Notes: a model not told the origin generated them from the letters alone. A stretch of DNA of 64,000 nt from Archivesica marissinica (GCA_014843695.1 CM026400.1:30447563-30511562); one strand, 5' to 3'. Shown: positions 9,101 to 18,625, counted from the first letter of the stretch. Numbers and translations: made by a program.

Positions 9101-11431
9101 AGCGGCAAAAATAACAGTCAAATACCGTGAAATATGTCATGCAATTTCATTACGACACAATTCTACTGACATATTCCAGAGTTTTCAGCTAAAACTAAGA
9201 AAACCAAAACACATTAATGAATTGTCGTCTGCTACAATTATTTGATCTATTTATAGCCTTTATATTTTACCCAGCATGCAAAGAGTAAAGCGGTCTTACA
9301 GCACAAGTTATGTTAAGTACAGTCAAACCTATGTAAGCAGCCAACCTGTATTAAGCAGCCAGTTTCCAGATTCCCAATATCTTACTTTATTATATATGTG
9401 CTAAGCAGCCACTTTCTGTGATTCCATTGGCTGGCTGCTTAAGACAGGTTTGAATGTATTCCACAAAAAACACCTAACCTTTAACTTTTTAGATTTGTGT
9501 GATTTGAACACAACCACTTCCGGCTGATATCTTTCCTTTGTGTCATCTGTTTTCTCCTTAACCTTCTTCCTCTTTTCCATCTCCTGCTTGAATTCCACCA
9601 GACCCAGCTGTTCGCTCATCTCGCGCAGTTTTCTCTCGTGACCTAATATTACACAGATAAACATAGATAGATTACTATCAACCAGTACCTTCTTTCCATC
9701 ACATCATACAACTTGTTTGTATTAAAAATGCCAGTGGGTGCGAGGCCACCATACAACTTGTTTGTATTAAAAATGCCAGTGGGTGCGAGGCCATCATACA
9801 ACTTGTTTGTATTAAAAATACCAGTGGGTGCGAGGCCATCATACAACTTGTTTGTATTAAAAATGCCAGTGGGTGCGAGGCCATCATACAACTTGTTTGT
9901 ATTAAAAATACCAGTGGGTGCGAGGCCATCATACAACTTGTTTGTATTAAAAATACCAGTGTGTGTGAGTGGGTGCGAGCCATCATACTTGTTTGTATTA
10001 AAAATACCAGTGGGTGTGAGGGGGGGGGGTGGAGGAGGCCTCCATGACCTGAGTGTTTGAGGTCATTGCAATTACTTTTGCTGAAGTTGCCTCTCACCAA
10101 TGTAGGTTCGAATCACATTGGGGGGGGGGGGGATTAAATTCTTTAAAGTGAGGAAGCTATCCAACTTGCTAGCGGAAGATTGGTGGTTCTACACGGGTGC
10201 ACCTGGAATCTTCCAGTAACAGCTGGGGAGTCGCCATACAACCCAAGCTGTTGATGCAATGGTATACCCCATAAACAAACAAACAGATACCAGCACATCA
10301 GTGGTACAATGCCAAATTTATAAAGATCGATACCGTCTCCGTGGCCTACGGAGCATGAGGTCAAAGTTCGAACCTCGTCAGGGGTTCGTTCTGATATGGC
10401 TGGTGGGAGCCGCCAGCTAGTTAAATAATGGTTACTGATTGCCTACCAGCCTGGCACCTGGCTAATAAGCATAGGATTTGGGAAGTACTGATGTCACAGA
10501 CGGATCTGTAGTCCAGTGGTTAACACACTGGATTGGTAATTCAGGGATCGCAGGTTCGATCCCCCGTCTGACATAATAACAGTCTTTCAGATGAGACTTT
10601 AAACCAAGGTCTCGTGTCGGTGCTTTACAACGTGCACGTAAAAGAATCAGAGGAGACTCTGGAATTGGTCTATATCTGTATCATTGCAATATCCTTCAAA
10701 AATCGAAAATGACTAATCTCTTCAGGAGGCGTCGCTCATATTTTCAACAAGTAATGCATGAACACAAAAACATATAACATGACTGTATTACACTTAATAC
10801 AAGCAAAGTTGATGTGATCAATTCCTCTATATACCTGTCATCGCTTGTTCATCTTCAATATCCTCTTGTACATTGCCTTCTTCAACAATCTCCTCTTTCT
10901 TTTCCTTTCGTTTCTTCTTTCTTTTCCTTTTTTTATTCAGACTTGCACCCTGTGAGGCGGACTGGAGTACAGATGACTGTATCGGTGGAGGCGGGCGGTG
11001 AGTGGTACACTTGCCTCCCAATGGGTCAACTTTTTTCTCTTTCTTCTTTTTATCTTTTTTCTTCCCTTCAACAACTGAATCTCCTATAAAACATTCACAT
11101 ACAGAACAATTAGAGTTTGTGTGTTTTACGTTTATTTATCGTCGCTACAGGTTGCCCATATGAGCGACGCCTCCTGAAGAGACCCATTCCAGAGTCTCCT
11201 CTGGTTCTTTTACGTGCACGGTGTAAAGCACCGACACAAGACCTCGGCTTAAAGTCCCGTTTTAAAGACTGTTAATTTTATTAGGATCAGACGGTGGACC
11301 GAACCTGCGATCCCTGGATTACCAGTCCAGCGTGTTACCACTGGGCTACAGATCCGTCTGTAACAATTAGAGGAACGTACCGAATGTTTAAGTTGGCTGG
11401 TGGCATCTAAATCTGAATTGCTCTCCTCCAT
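3013..11431 (-). CDS. FSAF1: 40S processome assembly factor 1-like (C1orf131/Faf1 family), seven exons, one frameshift
   Basis: Homologue of the C1orf131/FSAF1 family (yeast Faf1), a nucleolar small-subunit processome component needed for 40S biogenesis. Exons in transcript order: 11431-11381 (tentative first), 11083-10835, 9642-9479, 8565-8407, 5813-5728, 4021-3972, 3130-3013 (stop). From exon 2 on, junctions are GT-AG and phases agree, apart from a one-base loss in exon 5. Visible features: a Lys/Glu-rich low-complexity N-terminal part (exon 2), PEVVVFKSHKSKK (exon 3), the family core FNMREARFEVQKFGIKGF...LGAK (exon 4), YVNYKEYQE (exon 5) and the C-terminal GQVGMWKSGVQIVKKDD (exon 7). Order and content match what I recall of human C1orf131. 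The exon 1 to exon 2 join does not keep frame with the best donor, so the N-terminus is uncertain. Introns hold minisatellites, SINEs and MITEs. Confidence 0.85.
3098..3482. repeat. 86-bp tandem array carrying the FSAF1-like exon 7 acceptor
   Basis: Four to five units of 85-87 bp. Each has, on the minus strand, CTATTATAG|GTCACGTGA plus about 31 exon-like bases, then upstream intron sequence with GTTAATTCACAGTTA in plus orientation. True exon start 3130; decoy starts 3217, 3302 and 3388; a partial unit ends near 3482. Confidence 0.9.
3571..3839. mobile_element. MITE-N (hAT-like termini), in FSAF1-like intron 6
   Basis: Begins CAGGGTTCATTCTAG and ends CTAGAATGATCCCTG, imperfect inverted repeats of the CAGGG type common in hAT elements. 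Related copies are at 17.15, 17.45-18.25, 19.62 and 31.75 kb. No coding capacity seen. Confidence 0.75.
4130..4292. repeat. two-copy direct repeat
   Basis: Two copies of a roughly 80-bp unit (TTTCCCTCATAGAAGCACAT ... AGTAGCCAAACCAATGTTCA), the first with a short extra segment. Confidence 0.75.
4300..5615. repeat. 119-bp minisatellite in FSAF1-like intron 5
   Basis: About 11 highly similar copies of a 119-bp unit (TAGTCCCAGTAATATCTATG ... GGAGATATAATAGTATATTA). Later copies differ by only a few bases, which points to recent homogenisation. Confidence 0.95.
5728..5813 (-). CDS. FSAF1: FSAF1-like exon 5 with apparent 1-bp deletion
   Basis: Acceptor ATTTCAG|CCC and donor ATG|GTACAT. The exon should continue LGAK into PPKK-YVNYK, as in family members. 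Read in phase 0 it gives Pro-Pro-Lys-Lys-Asn-Met-stop. Every downstream codon (YVNYKEYQE and a Lys/Glu/Gln helix) is in the frame one base away. The exon is 86 nt, whereas a phase 0-to-0 exon needs a multiple of three. The fault lies in an A5 run next to the C6 run, a place where long-read consensus often loses a base. It is either an assembly error or a real inactivating mutation. Confidence 0.8.
5825..6505. repeat. AT-rich 18-bp motif repeat split by a MITE
   Basis: Degenerate repeats of GCAATATATTTACATAGT at 5845-5945, around 6230 and at 6430-6505, interrupted by intervening sequence and by MITE-K. Confidence 0.7.
6252..6437. mobile_element. MITE-K, ACAGTCAAACCTGT inverted repeats
   Basis: Palindromic element with termini ACAGTCAAACCTGTG and CAGGTTTGACTAT and an internal AAGCAGCCA motif repeated in both orientations. 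The same family is at 9.32, 11.60, 23.13, 26.25 and 50.26 kb. Confidence 0.85.
6503..6665 (+). mobile_element. SINE-A, 5'-truncated, plus strand
   Basis: Body and tail of SINE-A (GACAGGTGGGTTTTCTCC ... GCGCCAACGAGAGTGATTAA ... AAAATAAATAG) without the tRNA head. Confidence 0.75.
6842..7430. mobile_element. MITE-G, TTTAAAGCGACATTAC inverted repeats
   Basis: Left end TTTAAAGCGACATTACATCG, right end CGATGTATTGTCGCTTTAAA. A copy lies at 31212-31650 and an end fragment near 30795-30813. Contains a short internal duplication (GTTATTCATGATACA). Confidence 0.75.
7490..7806. mobile_element. interspersed repeat, palindromic GATCCTGATCAGAC family
   Basis: Contains ACAACATAGATCCTGATCAG and its near-reverse GCTGATCTGGATCCATGTTG, also seen at 27.66-27.90 kb. 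No coding signal. Confidence 0.55.
8620..8760. mobile_element. interspersed repeat family I, fragment
   Basis: Shares TATTATCTCCCTTGGCAGAT and TAGTTGGAATCCTT with copies at 37.6, 44.7 and 50.6-51.0 kb. No coding signal. Confidence 0.6.
8895..9035 (-). mobile_element. SINE-A tail fragment, minus strand
   Basis: Carries TTTATTTTAAAACGATTGCG and CACTCTCGTTGGCG as in other SINE-A tails; truncated before the tRNA head. Confidence 0.7.
9085..9293. mobile_element. MITE-H, CTCTTTGCATGCT inverted repeats
   Basis: Begins ACTCTTTGCATGCTAGCGGC and ends CAGCATGCAAAGAGT. Related segments at 27.66 and 42.24-42.45 kb. In an FSAF1-like intron. Confidence 0.65.
9318..9457. mobile_element. MITE-K copy, partly deleted
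   Basis: Termini ACAGTCAAACCTATG and CAGGTTTGAATGT with AAGCAGCCA motifs; shorter than the other copies. Lies just downstream of FSAF1-like exon 3. Confidence 0.8.
9704..10020. repeat. 45-bp minisatellite upstream of FSAF1-like exon 3
   Basis: Seven units of 45 bp (TACAACTTGTTTGTATTAAA ... CCAGTGGGTGCGAGGCC). The length is a multiple of three and both strands are open, giving spurious 15-residue repeats. About 60 bp separates it from the exon 3 acceptor; the acceptor itself is not in the unit. Confidence 0.95.
10080..10330 (+). mobile_element. SINE-E copy, plus strand
   Basis: tRNA-like B box (TAGGTTCGAATC), a poly-G run, then body motifs GTGAGGAAGCTATCCAACTT and CAGCTGGGGAGTCGCCATA. Diverged. 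Confidence 0.65.
10330..10492 (+). mobile_element. SINE-F copy, plus strand
   Basis: Starts CCGTCTCCGTGGCCTA, has a B-box-like AGTTCGAACCTC, then GCCGCCAGCTAGTTAAATAA and GGGAAGTACTGATG. Copies at 19.43, 21.93 and 28.97 kb. Confidence 0.7.
10498..10745 (+). mobile_element. SINE-D copy, tRNA-Thr-like head, plus strand
   Basis: The head folds like a tRNA: GACGGATCTGTAGTCCAGTG, an anticodon-type arm CTGGA-TTGGTAA-TTCAG (loop centre GGT), B box GGTTCGATCC. The body has GTCTTTCAGATGAGACTTTA and AGGAGGCGTCGCTCATA. Copies at 11.12 and 48.94 kb. Confidence 0.8.
11115..11362 (-). mobile_element. SINE-D copy, minus strand, in FSAF1-like intron 1
   Basis: Reverse complement of the 10.5-kb element, with the tRNA head ending near 11362, about 20 bp from the proposed exon 1 donor. 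Confidence 0.8.
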
Positions 11432-11603
11432 TTTTTAAAATTTGTTTTCTATCTCCAAACCAATATTATCGTAGCCATTTGTGGTTGTGCAGTTTGATGA
11501 TACGTGCATTTGGTCTTTCTGTTGCACAACCACCATCATATCTTAATATCTATTTCGAAATTAATAACATCTTCTCACATTCCAAAACTATTGAGTTAGT
11601 CAA

Positions 11604-11770
11604 TACAGTTAAACCTGCCTTAAGCAGCCAGCCAAGGGAATGACAGAAAGTGGCTGCTTAATAGAGGTCAAATATATAATAAAACAACATATTGGGAATC
11701 TGGAAACTGGCTGCTTAATACAAGTTGGCTGCTTAATAGAGGTGACCACTAACACAGGTTTGACTGTATA
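11604..11770. mobile_element. MITE-K copy near the FSAF1-like 5' end
   Basis: ACAGTTAAACCTGCC ... CACAGGTTTGACTGT with AAGCAGCCA/TGGCTGCTTAA motifs in both directions. About 170 bp upstream of the proposed start codon, so it may lie in the promoter region. Confidence 0.85.
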
Positions 11771-12704
11771 TGTACATGTATTTGATAGTAATTTTAATGG
11801 TATGTTTTGTAAATGATTCGTAGGGAAGAGGTAGCCATACAAGCAGGTTGCTTTCTCCTCAATCCTACATGTATGTACATTATATATACTTGACTATGTT
11901 TATTCAAAGAAATAAATATTGTTTAAGCTTAGTTTAATCATAAATTATTGTATTTATCACATACATGTATTATATAACAGTTCTAACAACACTACATCTG
12001 TAACAGACTTTGGACATATCTGTATATATGAAGTTATTCCCCCTTAAGGATAAAATTCTATTTATAAGTTCCCTCCAAAAATGTCACATGATTCAGTTTC
12101 AATCAATCAAAAGTCAGTTGGTTTTCAGTGTTTGACAATAGCAGACATATAAATTTGGTTTACCTTGTTTTAATAAAATGAATGAATGAATGGTGTTTTA
12201 CGGCGCATCGACATCTACGGTCATGTAGCGCGCATTAAAGTTATGTTTATTGCCGAGTGTATGAAATAAAATTCTATATAAGTATATGCATTACGTAAAT
12301 ATTAATACTAAGAAGTTATAAAGACATAAGATTAATTACAGGTAATATATGAATGAATGATTACTACAAAGGCATGATTAACAATTGATATCACAGCTTA
12401 TTATAAATTCCTATTGCCTTGATAAATGTATGATAATGTTTTAATAGAAAGATTAGAATAAATGGATATTATGGAAAGTTAGTATCTATTTATCTATTGA
12501 GGGTGTTGAACAATAAGTTGTATGTTTCAGTTTACCGATTCATGATTTATTTATTTAAATAACTGTTGATTGAATAGGGTTTAAAACTAGCAGTGTTATG
12601 CATGGTATCTTTGTCTCTTGTCAACTACACACTATATTCTCTAAACTTTACACACTGTTTAATATGCATTGTTCCTCCTAACTTACAATGTACAGCACCA
12701 GAAG
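11771..12704. other. AT-rich intergenic stretch, no gene seen
   Basis: No exon-like frame with splice sites. A fragment at about 12200-12245 (TTTTACGGCGCATCGACATC) looks like part of another interspersed repeat. Confidence 0.5.
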
Positions 12705-12875
12705 TGTGGTGTCCGTGGTCCAGTGGTAGAGAGTCGGATTTGGAATCAAATGGTCCCTGGTTCGATACTCGGTAGGGCCATGTATCTACATATAGTGGCA
12801 TTGAGCAAGGCACTTCACACACATTGCTTAGTACTGGTTAACCGCTTAGGTTGCCTAAGCTTGCCCAGGAAAACA
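12705..12875 (+). mobile_element. SINE-C copy, tRNA-Pro-like head, plus strand
   Basis: Head GTCCGTGGTCCAGTGGTAGA, anticodon-type loop TTTGGAA (UGG), B box GGTTCGATACT, then GAGCAAGGCACTTCACACAC and TACTGGTTAACCGCT. A second copy starts at 16.1 kb. Confidence 0.8.
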
Positions 12876-12878
12876 TAC

Positions 12879-13303
12879 ATACAGTCTACAGCCATTCGAC
12901 ATAACCAAAGTTTTACTTAACCCATTCAACACCAAGTAACTGACATAGACTGGTCCATGACATTTTTAGACCAATTAAATTAATAAGAAAATTACATTTG
13001 GATCAGTTCATTTATCAAAATGGGTAAATTATTTTCTAAAAATTGTAATATTACTTGCAAAAAGTGCAGATCCTGATGAGACGGCTCGTCACGAGCCGGC
13101 TCGTCACGAGCCGGCTCATCTGGATCTACACTTTTTTGTAAGCCTATTTAGAGGTCTGTGGTGTTGAAAGGGTTAACGAAATTCGATATAAACAGATCCA
13201 GTTATATGTATAATGATAGTTTCTGAAACGGGACTTTAATCCGACTTCGAGATAACCGGAGAATTCGACATATCCGACTTTGACATAATGGATGTATACT
13301 GTC
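12879..13303. mobile_element. MITE-L interrupted by MITE-J
   Basis: Ends TACAGTCTACAGCC and GATGTATACTGT; internal TTCGACATAACC and CCGACTTCGAGATAACCGGA. An uninterrupted relative lies at 24.23-24.42 kb. The J element sits between the two halves. Confidence 0.7.
12917..13176. mobile_element. MITE-J, piggyBac-like (TTAA target, CCC...GGG ends)
   Basis: TTAA at both ends, termini CCCATTCAACACCA and TGGTGTTGAAAGGG. The inner half is strongly palindromic (GACGGCTCGTCACGAGCC). TTAA target sites and CCC/GGG ends are typical of piggyBac-type elements. Copies at 24.65-24.93, 33.46-33.70 and 51.02-51.26 kb. Confidence 0.8.
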
Positions 13304-13489
13304 CATACATATTCTCACTGTTTGTAGAGACTCGGGGAAGTGGGGAAGTTGACATGAAAGCACTTTGGTAAGTTTGTCATATATGAAATTGTTATGTTAT
13401 TGTATTGTATTGATAATAGCCACCAGACACATCTACACGTATAAACCTTTTTACCATATTCTTCCAATTTCTGTAAGATTAGACTGTTC

Positions 13490-14040
13490 ATCTTAGCATC
13501 AGTCATTTAACAGCAGTAGACGACCTGTAAATACAAAGACTAAATTAAACATCTTAGCATCAGTCATTTAACAGCAGTACACGACCTGTAAATACCAAGA
13601 CTAAATTACACATCTTAGCGTCAGTCATTTAACAGCAGTACACAACCTGTAAATACCACATACCAAGACTAAATTAAACATCGTAGCATCAGTCATTTAA
13701 CAGCAGTACACGACCTGTAAATACCAAGACTAAATTAAACATCTTAGCGTCAGTCATTTAACAGCAGTACACAACCTGTAAATACCAAGACTAAATTAAA
13801 CATCGTAGCATCAGTCATTTAACAGCAGTACACGACCTGTAAATACCAAGACTAAATTACACATCTTAGCGTCAGTCATTTAACAGCAGTAGACGACCTG
13901 TAAATACCAAGACTAAATTAAACATCTTAGCATCAGTCATTTAACAGCAGTACACAACCTGTAAATACCAAGACTAAATTAAACATCTTAGCATCAGTCA
14001 TTTAACAGCAGTACACGACTGTAAATACCAAGACTATATT
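13490..14040. repeat. 61-bp minisatellite
   Basis: Nine units of about 61 bp (CATCAGTCATTTAACAGCAG ... GACCTGTAAATACCAAGAC), with variants alternating 'cttagcg' and 'cgtagca', which suggests a two-unit higher-order period in part of the array. Confidence 0.95.
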
Positions 14041-14149
14041 CATTCAGTACCAACACAAGAAATCAGTTTTTAATAATGTCTGAATTCAAAGACAATTATT
14101 TTTAGCTTAGTTAATAGACTATTTAGTAGTTGTAGACATTCGCATGATG

Positions 14150-14860
14150 AGGATGCAGGTGACAAGGACAGAACAAATTCTATACTTGTAAGTCCTGATC
14201 GTTGCCAAAAATAAAAAATGGCAAGTACTTGAGAGTCTACATATGAAAAAGCCTATCCTGGAATGCCCATTTAGCCGCCACAGCCAAGAAGGCAAACACA
14301 TTCCTATGTTTAAAGTTTATTTATTTTACAACGATTGCGAAACAGGCTTTAACAATTTACATTAATCACTCTCGTTGATGCGGATGAAAGCGTAAATATG
14401 GTCATTCGTGTGTACCCCGGAGAAAACCCACCTGTCCGATCTGGCGACCACCGTACCATCTCACACACTTCCCGTTTCGAGTATCGAACCCGTGTTGCAT
14501 TGGTGTGAAATGAGCGTGCTAACCACTGCACTAACCGGACAACAAATTCCTAGCCTTCCTCAGAAGAAACTTGGCAAGCTGCCCACAGGACACCATGGCA
14601 CAGAGTTACCAGACTTTTGTCAGGCCTATTCTTGAGAGTGCCAGCACAGCACGACGCCACGAGTTGCTTACACCACCGTGGACATCGGCCAGATCAAGGT
14701 CGTGCAGCGACGAGCAGCTAGATTTGTCAAGGGCGACCACAAGAATACAATCAGTACCAGCCAAAGGATCCATGACTTATGCTTTGAAGACACTACAAGA
14801 ATGCTGTATCAATGTATAGCGCAATCTCTCAGAGTGAAACATTGGAGGCATTCATGGTAG
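14150..14860 (+). pseudogene. LINE reverse transcriptase C-terminal remnant, split by a SINE
   Basis: Left part translates as YLRVYI-stop-KSLSWNAHLAATAKKAN; the right part continues LAFLRRNLASCPQDTM...YQTFVRPILESAST, then after a frameshift VVQRRAARFVKGDH. This is the C-terminal end of a non-LTR reverse transcriptase of the jockey type (motifs LSWN.H, FLRRNL, RP.LE.AS, VQRRAARFV). Stop, frameshift and insertion make it dead. Confidence 0.85.
14307..14545 (-). mobile_element. SINE-A inserted in the LINE remnant, 7-bp TSD
   Basis: Head at the right (GTTAGTGCAGTGGTTAGCAC in reverse), tail TTGTAAAATAAATAAAC at the left. Flanked by ATTCCTA at 14300-14306 and 14546-14552. Removing the SINE and one flank rejoins the LINE frame across KKAN/LAFLRRNL. 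Confidence 0.85.
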
Positions 14861-14869
14861 GGCTGCTCA

Positions 14870-15540
14870 CTGCATCGTAACAAGATCATTGAGTTTCTGA
14901 TAATGTTATTTTGCAAGAAGTAAATTGGTGAAAAATCTACAGACTGGAACCAAGGCTAGCAAAATACACACCTCGATACAGTCCTGATCTTTAATCCCGG
15001 GACCAATTGCACGAGACGAAATGTGTCCTTTGCGCATACTAGTGAAATAATGCATAATGTATGGTATTTTATCTATTGTTTAATTACTTTATTTATCTTC
15101 CATTTGAAAAATACTACCTTTTGTGCGAGTTCCGAAACAAAATACCGTACAATGTAAGGCAACATGTGCACGACAGCATGTTCCACCGGTTAAAAATTAT
15201 AACGGCACCGGGTATGTCAGGGGAGATAATTTCAAAACGGGAGCAGAAACAAAATAAACTAGTGTGAATTAAAGATAGCCTCGAGAGTCTTCATTCCGGT
15301 AGAATACGAAACAAATCATTAAAATTTGTATAATAGTTTTAAAAATATACAAAGACTTATACATACCTTAGTCAACAAACTCTTTTCCAACATTTTGCAT
15401 CAAATTTCAAGGGTGCTGGTCAAAACGTACCCAATCCAAAACGTACCTATTAGTATTATTTCAAGTCAAAACGTACCCATCCACAAGTCAAAACGTACTC
15501 GTTCGAAGGTCAAAATGTACCAATTATGAAGTCAAAACGC
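14870..15540. other. intergenic, no gene; loose CAAAACGTACC repeats
   Basis: About six imperfect copies of CAAAACGTACC lie between 15415 and 15540. Nothing else recognised. Confidence 0.5.
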
Positions 15541-16081
15541 AGTGATGGAACCTATGCTCGGCGTATTTTTTCCATTTACATCCGTATTTAAATAGTTTTA
15601 ACCTATTTTCGCTGACGGAGGTGAAGCATGGTTCAATAACATTCCGTTGTGCGTACTGATAGCCTTATACAACTGTCACCTGACTGGTTCAGTAGCCGAA
15701 TATAAATAGACAACTTGTTGGGAAATATTTTTCCAACGAAATGTGCGGTTTATGAGCATTTCAGGTGGCTATCCGGATTGGGAAAAAAATGTACAAATAA
15801 TCAGAAAAAAGTTTCTTATGAGTATTGTTAGTTATTGATGTTACTAAGTCAAAATAATATATTCAACATTTACCCATGCATAATAAAAAAATTCATGTAC
15901 GCCATGCATAGGTGCCCTAAAGTATCTAATTCCCCATGGATAGCTGTATTGAGGCACGTGATCACATAATGAAGCTAAAATGTTCACGACTTAAGAAAAT
16001 AATAATATACGGCAAGTGCATTTAACCTTTTTTAATAGGCCATGATATGTAGGATTTACGCCGAGCATAGGTTCCACCACT
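15541..16081. mobile_element. MITE-M with 25-bp inverted repeats
   Basis: Left end AGTGATGGAACCTATGCTCG, right end CGAGCATAGGTTCCACCACT; the inverted match extends to 25 bp with one mismatch. No transposase inside. A partial copy lies at about 16930-17035. Confidence 0.8.
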
Positions 16082-16107
16082 CTATATAGGTTGACCATGA
16101 TGCACCA

Positions 16108-16330
16108 CTCGTGTGGCGTCCGTGGTCCAATGGTAGAGCGTCGGATTTGGAACGGTCCGGGTTCGATACTTAGTCACGCCACGTATGTACTGTCATTGAG
16201 CAAGGCACCTCACACACATTGCTTAGTACTGGTTAACCGCTATGGTCAGCTAAGCATGCCCAGGAAAACATGTCTAGGTCCCCGCAAGGGGTTTGACATT
16301 AATGGAACATACATACATCACTGGAGACTG
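16108..16330 (+). mobile_element. SINE-C copy, plus strand
   Basis: Head GTCCGTGGTCCAATGGTAGA, B box GGTTCGATACT, then CATTGAGCAAGGCACCTCAC and CCCCGCAAGGGG. About 30 bp after MITE-M. Confidence 0.8.
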
Positions 16331-17140
16331 CCCAGGAAAGGGGAGCATTTAATTCTTGAGAGTGCATGGTGAAACTGCAAGTAGTGAGATTGCACAACAT
16401 TAAAAGACACATATAGGAAGCATACATACATATGTACATACAATGGATGAATCCTAACCCAACCAGAACTTAAACCTAACCCAACCAGAACTTAAATCTA
16501 ACCCAAACACTAACCTTGCCATCTCAAGAGTGAAATGGTTAGGGATAGAGGCAGTAATCCCACAAAACAGGTGGCAGTAAACTAAAGCTGAACAGTAGAA
16601 TACTCTTCAATTGAATATCATATTTAACCCTAATGCCCAGATTACTGCCGATTGTCCCAAGATTACTGCCAATTGTATATATTTCGTTACTACCTCTATC
16701 GTTAACGGAGTGAAATCACCATGCAATCTCTCTACTTAATTTCTTCTGCCCAGGAAAACTATTGTTAGGTAAACTGCCCGTCGCTCAAATGGGCAACAGG
16801 TAGTGACGTTAGATAAACTGCAGGTGACGTGGTCAAGATGATAATTAATTTGAAATCACCTGTCATCTTATAAGTTATATGTCATATTTGTTATTTGTAC
16901 AGGACCCACTCTGGAGCATTATCATACAAAATCAGTAGTGGTTGAACCTATGCTCGGCGTAAATCCCACATGTAATGACCAGTATAAAATGTTACTTGCA
17001 CATGCCGTATATTATTATTTTCTTAAGTCATGGAAACAACTTTCAAAAAATTCTTGTCGACAGTTTTAGCTTCATCACGTGACCTTGTTGCTATCGCAAC
17101 GGTGTTGGGTCGGCACCCGTTTATATTGGGAATATTTCAG
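16331..17140. other. intergenic, small repeats, no gene
   Basis: CTAACCCAACCAGAACTTAA repeats near 16450-16510, a SINE-B tail fragment near 16745-16800 (GTTAGGTAAACTGCCCG), and a MITE-M end at about 16930-17035. Confidence 0.5.
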
Positions 17141-17153
17141 GGTGCCTATAATG

Positions 17154-17409
17154 CAGGGATCATTCTAGAGGGCAATGTGGGCGAAATTGTCGCCCTAGAG
17201 ACTCTGACTTCGCCCTCTGGGGGCCCCACTTCTCCCTAAAAAATTTTTTTTGGTTTTTACGATTTTCAAACAAAATGTTGTCCAGTAAGATACACTTGGC
17301 CCATTATAGAGCACTCCTTCTATTCAAATGTTGTATTTAATGGTTGTACTGTGCATTTTAACCCTAACACGCGCTTTCTCCCAAAAATTCTGACCTAGAA
17401 TGAACCATG
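17154..17409. mobile_element. MITE-N copy
   Basis: CAGGGATCATTCTAGAG at the left and CCTAGAATGAACC at the right; inverted relative to the 3.57-kb copy. Confidence 0.75.
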
Positions 17410-17449
17410 TTCATATACATACATATATATATTATATATATATATATAA

Positions 17450-18260
17450 ACACATTAATTTTCATATACAAGCTAGACCCAAATGTTTGGGAGAAGTGTT
17501 AAAGTGCACGATTGTGTCATCTAATTGTATTATTCAATAAATGTCAACATAATAAGGTTAAAATACACAATATGACCATTAAGTACATTATTTGAATACG
17601 AGGGCTTTACAATGCCCAGTGAATCGTACTGGACAATATTTTGTCTGAAAATTGACCTTGACTTCGCTCCCTGGGCGCACCACTTCTTCATAAATAATTT
17701 ACAATTTCCAGACAAAATATTTTCCAGTAAGATACACTGGCCATTGTAAACCACTCCTTCTATTCAACTTCAAGTATTGTATTTAATGGTCATATTGTGT
17801 ATTTAATGGTCATATTGTGTATTTAATGGTGATATTGTGTATTTAATGGTCATATTGTGTATTTAATGGTCATATTGTGTATTTAATGGTCATATTGTGT
17901 ATTTAATGGTGATATTGTGTATTTAATGGTCATATTGCGTATTTAATGGTCATATTGCGTATTTAATGGTCATATTGCGTATTTAATGGTCATATTGCGT
18001 ATTTAATGGTCATATTGCGTATTTAATGGTCATATTGCGTATTTAATGGTCATATTGCGTATTTAATGGTCATATTGTATTTAATGGTCATATTGTGTAT
18101 TTAATGGTCATATTGCGTATTTAATGGTCATATTGCGTATTTAATGGTCATATTGTATTTAATGGTCATATTGTGTATTTTAACCCTATTATGTTGACAT
18201 TATTAAATAATACCATTAGATGACACTTTCTCATTTCTCCCAAATAATTGGATCTCGCTT
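17450..18260. mobile_element. MITE-N derivative with an internal satellite
   Basis: MITE-N internal sequence in both orientations around a 20-bp array. ACATTATTAAATAATACCAT and TTTGGGAGAAGTG segments identify the element on each side. Confidence 0.65.
17765..18180. repeat. 20-bp minisatellite inside MITE-N
   Basis: About 20 copies of GTATTTAATGGTCATATTGT. The unit is part of normal MITE-N sequence (a single copy sits at 32035-32060), so the array arose from the element. Confidence 0.95.
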
Positions 18261-18362
18261 GAGCCATCAGTATGCAGCACATTCATGATTGTAATCATCC
18301 ACTCTAAGTAAATGCAAGCTGGAGATTTATCGTATACTACAATGTACGGACATTTGTAGAAC

Positions 18363-18625
18363 GTCCGCCTCTGTGGTCGAGTGGTTAAGGTCGCTGACTT
18401 GTATACCACTGTAACCTATCATCACTGATGGTCACGGGTTCGAACCCCGCTCAGGCTGTGTCTCATTTATATGAAAAAGTTGGCAGTTTCTTACGGAGGT
18501 TGGTGCACCCAAGTACTGGTTAACCGCTGGAGCCTGCCCAGGAAAGGTGTTGTTAGGTAAACTGCCTGCCGGCGATATAGCCCGAAATGGTGCTGATGCA
18601 GGCGTAAAACCCGAAATATAACATA
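18363..18625 (+). mobile_element. complete SINE-B with 13-bp TSD just upstream of TRUB2
   Basis: Flanked by ACATTTGTAGAAC at 18350-18362 and 18626-18638. The tRNA-Ser/Leu-like head has GTGGTCGAGTGGTTAAGG (A box) and GGGTTCGAACCCC (B box); the body has GGTGCACCCAAGTACTGG and CCCAGGAAAGGTGTTGTTAG. The element ends 65 bp before the first in-frame ATG of TRUB2. Confidence 0.9.

Noticed and set aside
10498..10575. Functional tRNA-Thr gene
   Set aside because: Cloverleaf-like, but part of SINE-D, repeated at 11.1 and 48.9 kb with a common body.
17030..17239. 69-codon plus-strand frame
   Set aside because: Runs through MITE-M and MITE-N ends; no similarity recognised.
18363..18440. Functional tRNA-Ser/Leu gene
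   Set aside because: A and B boxes are present but the sequence continues into the SINE-B body with target duplications; the same head recurs at 39.1 and 52.3 kb.
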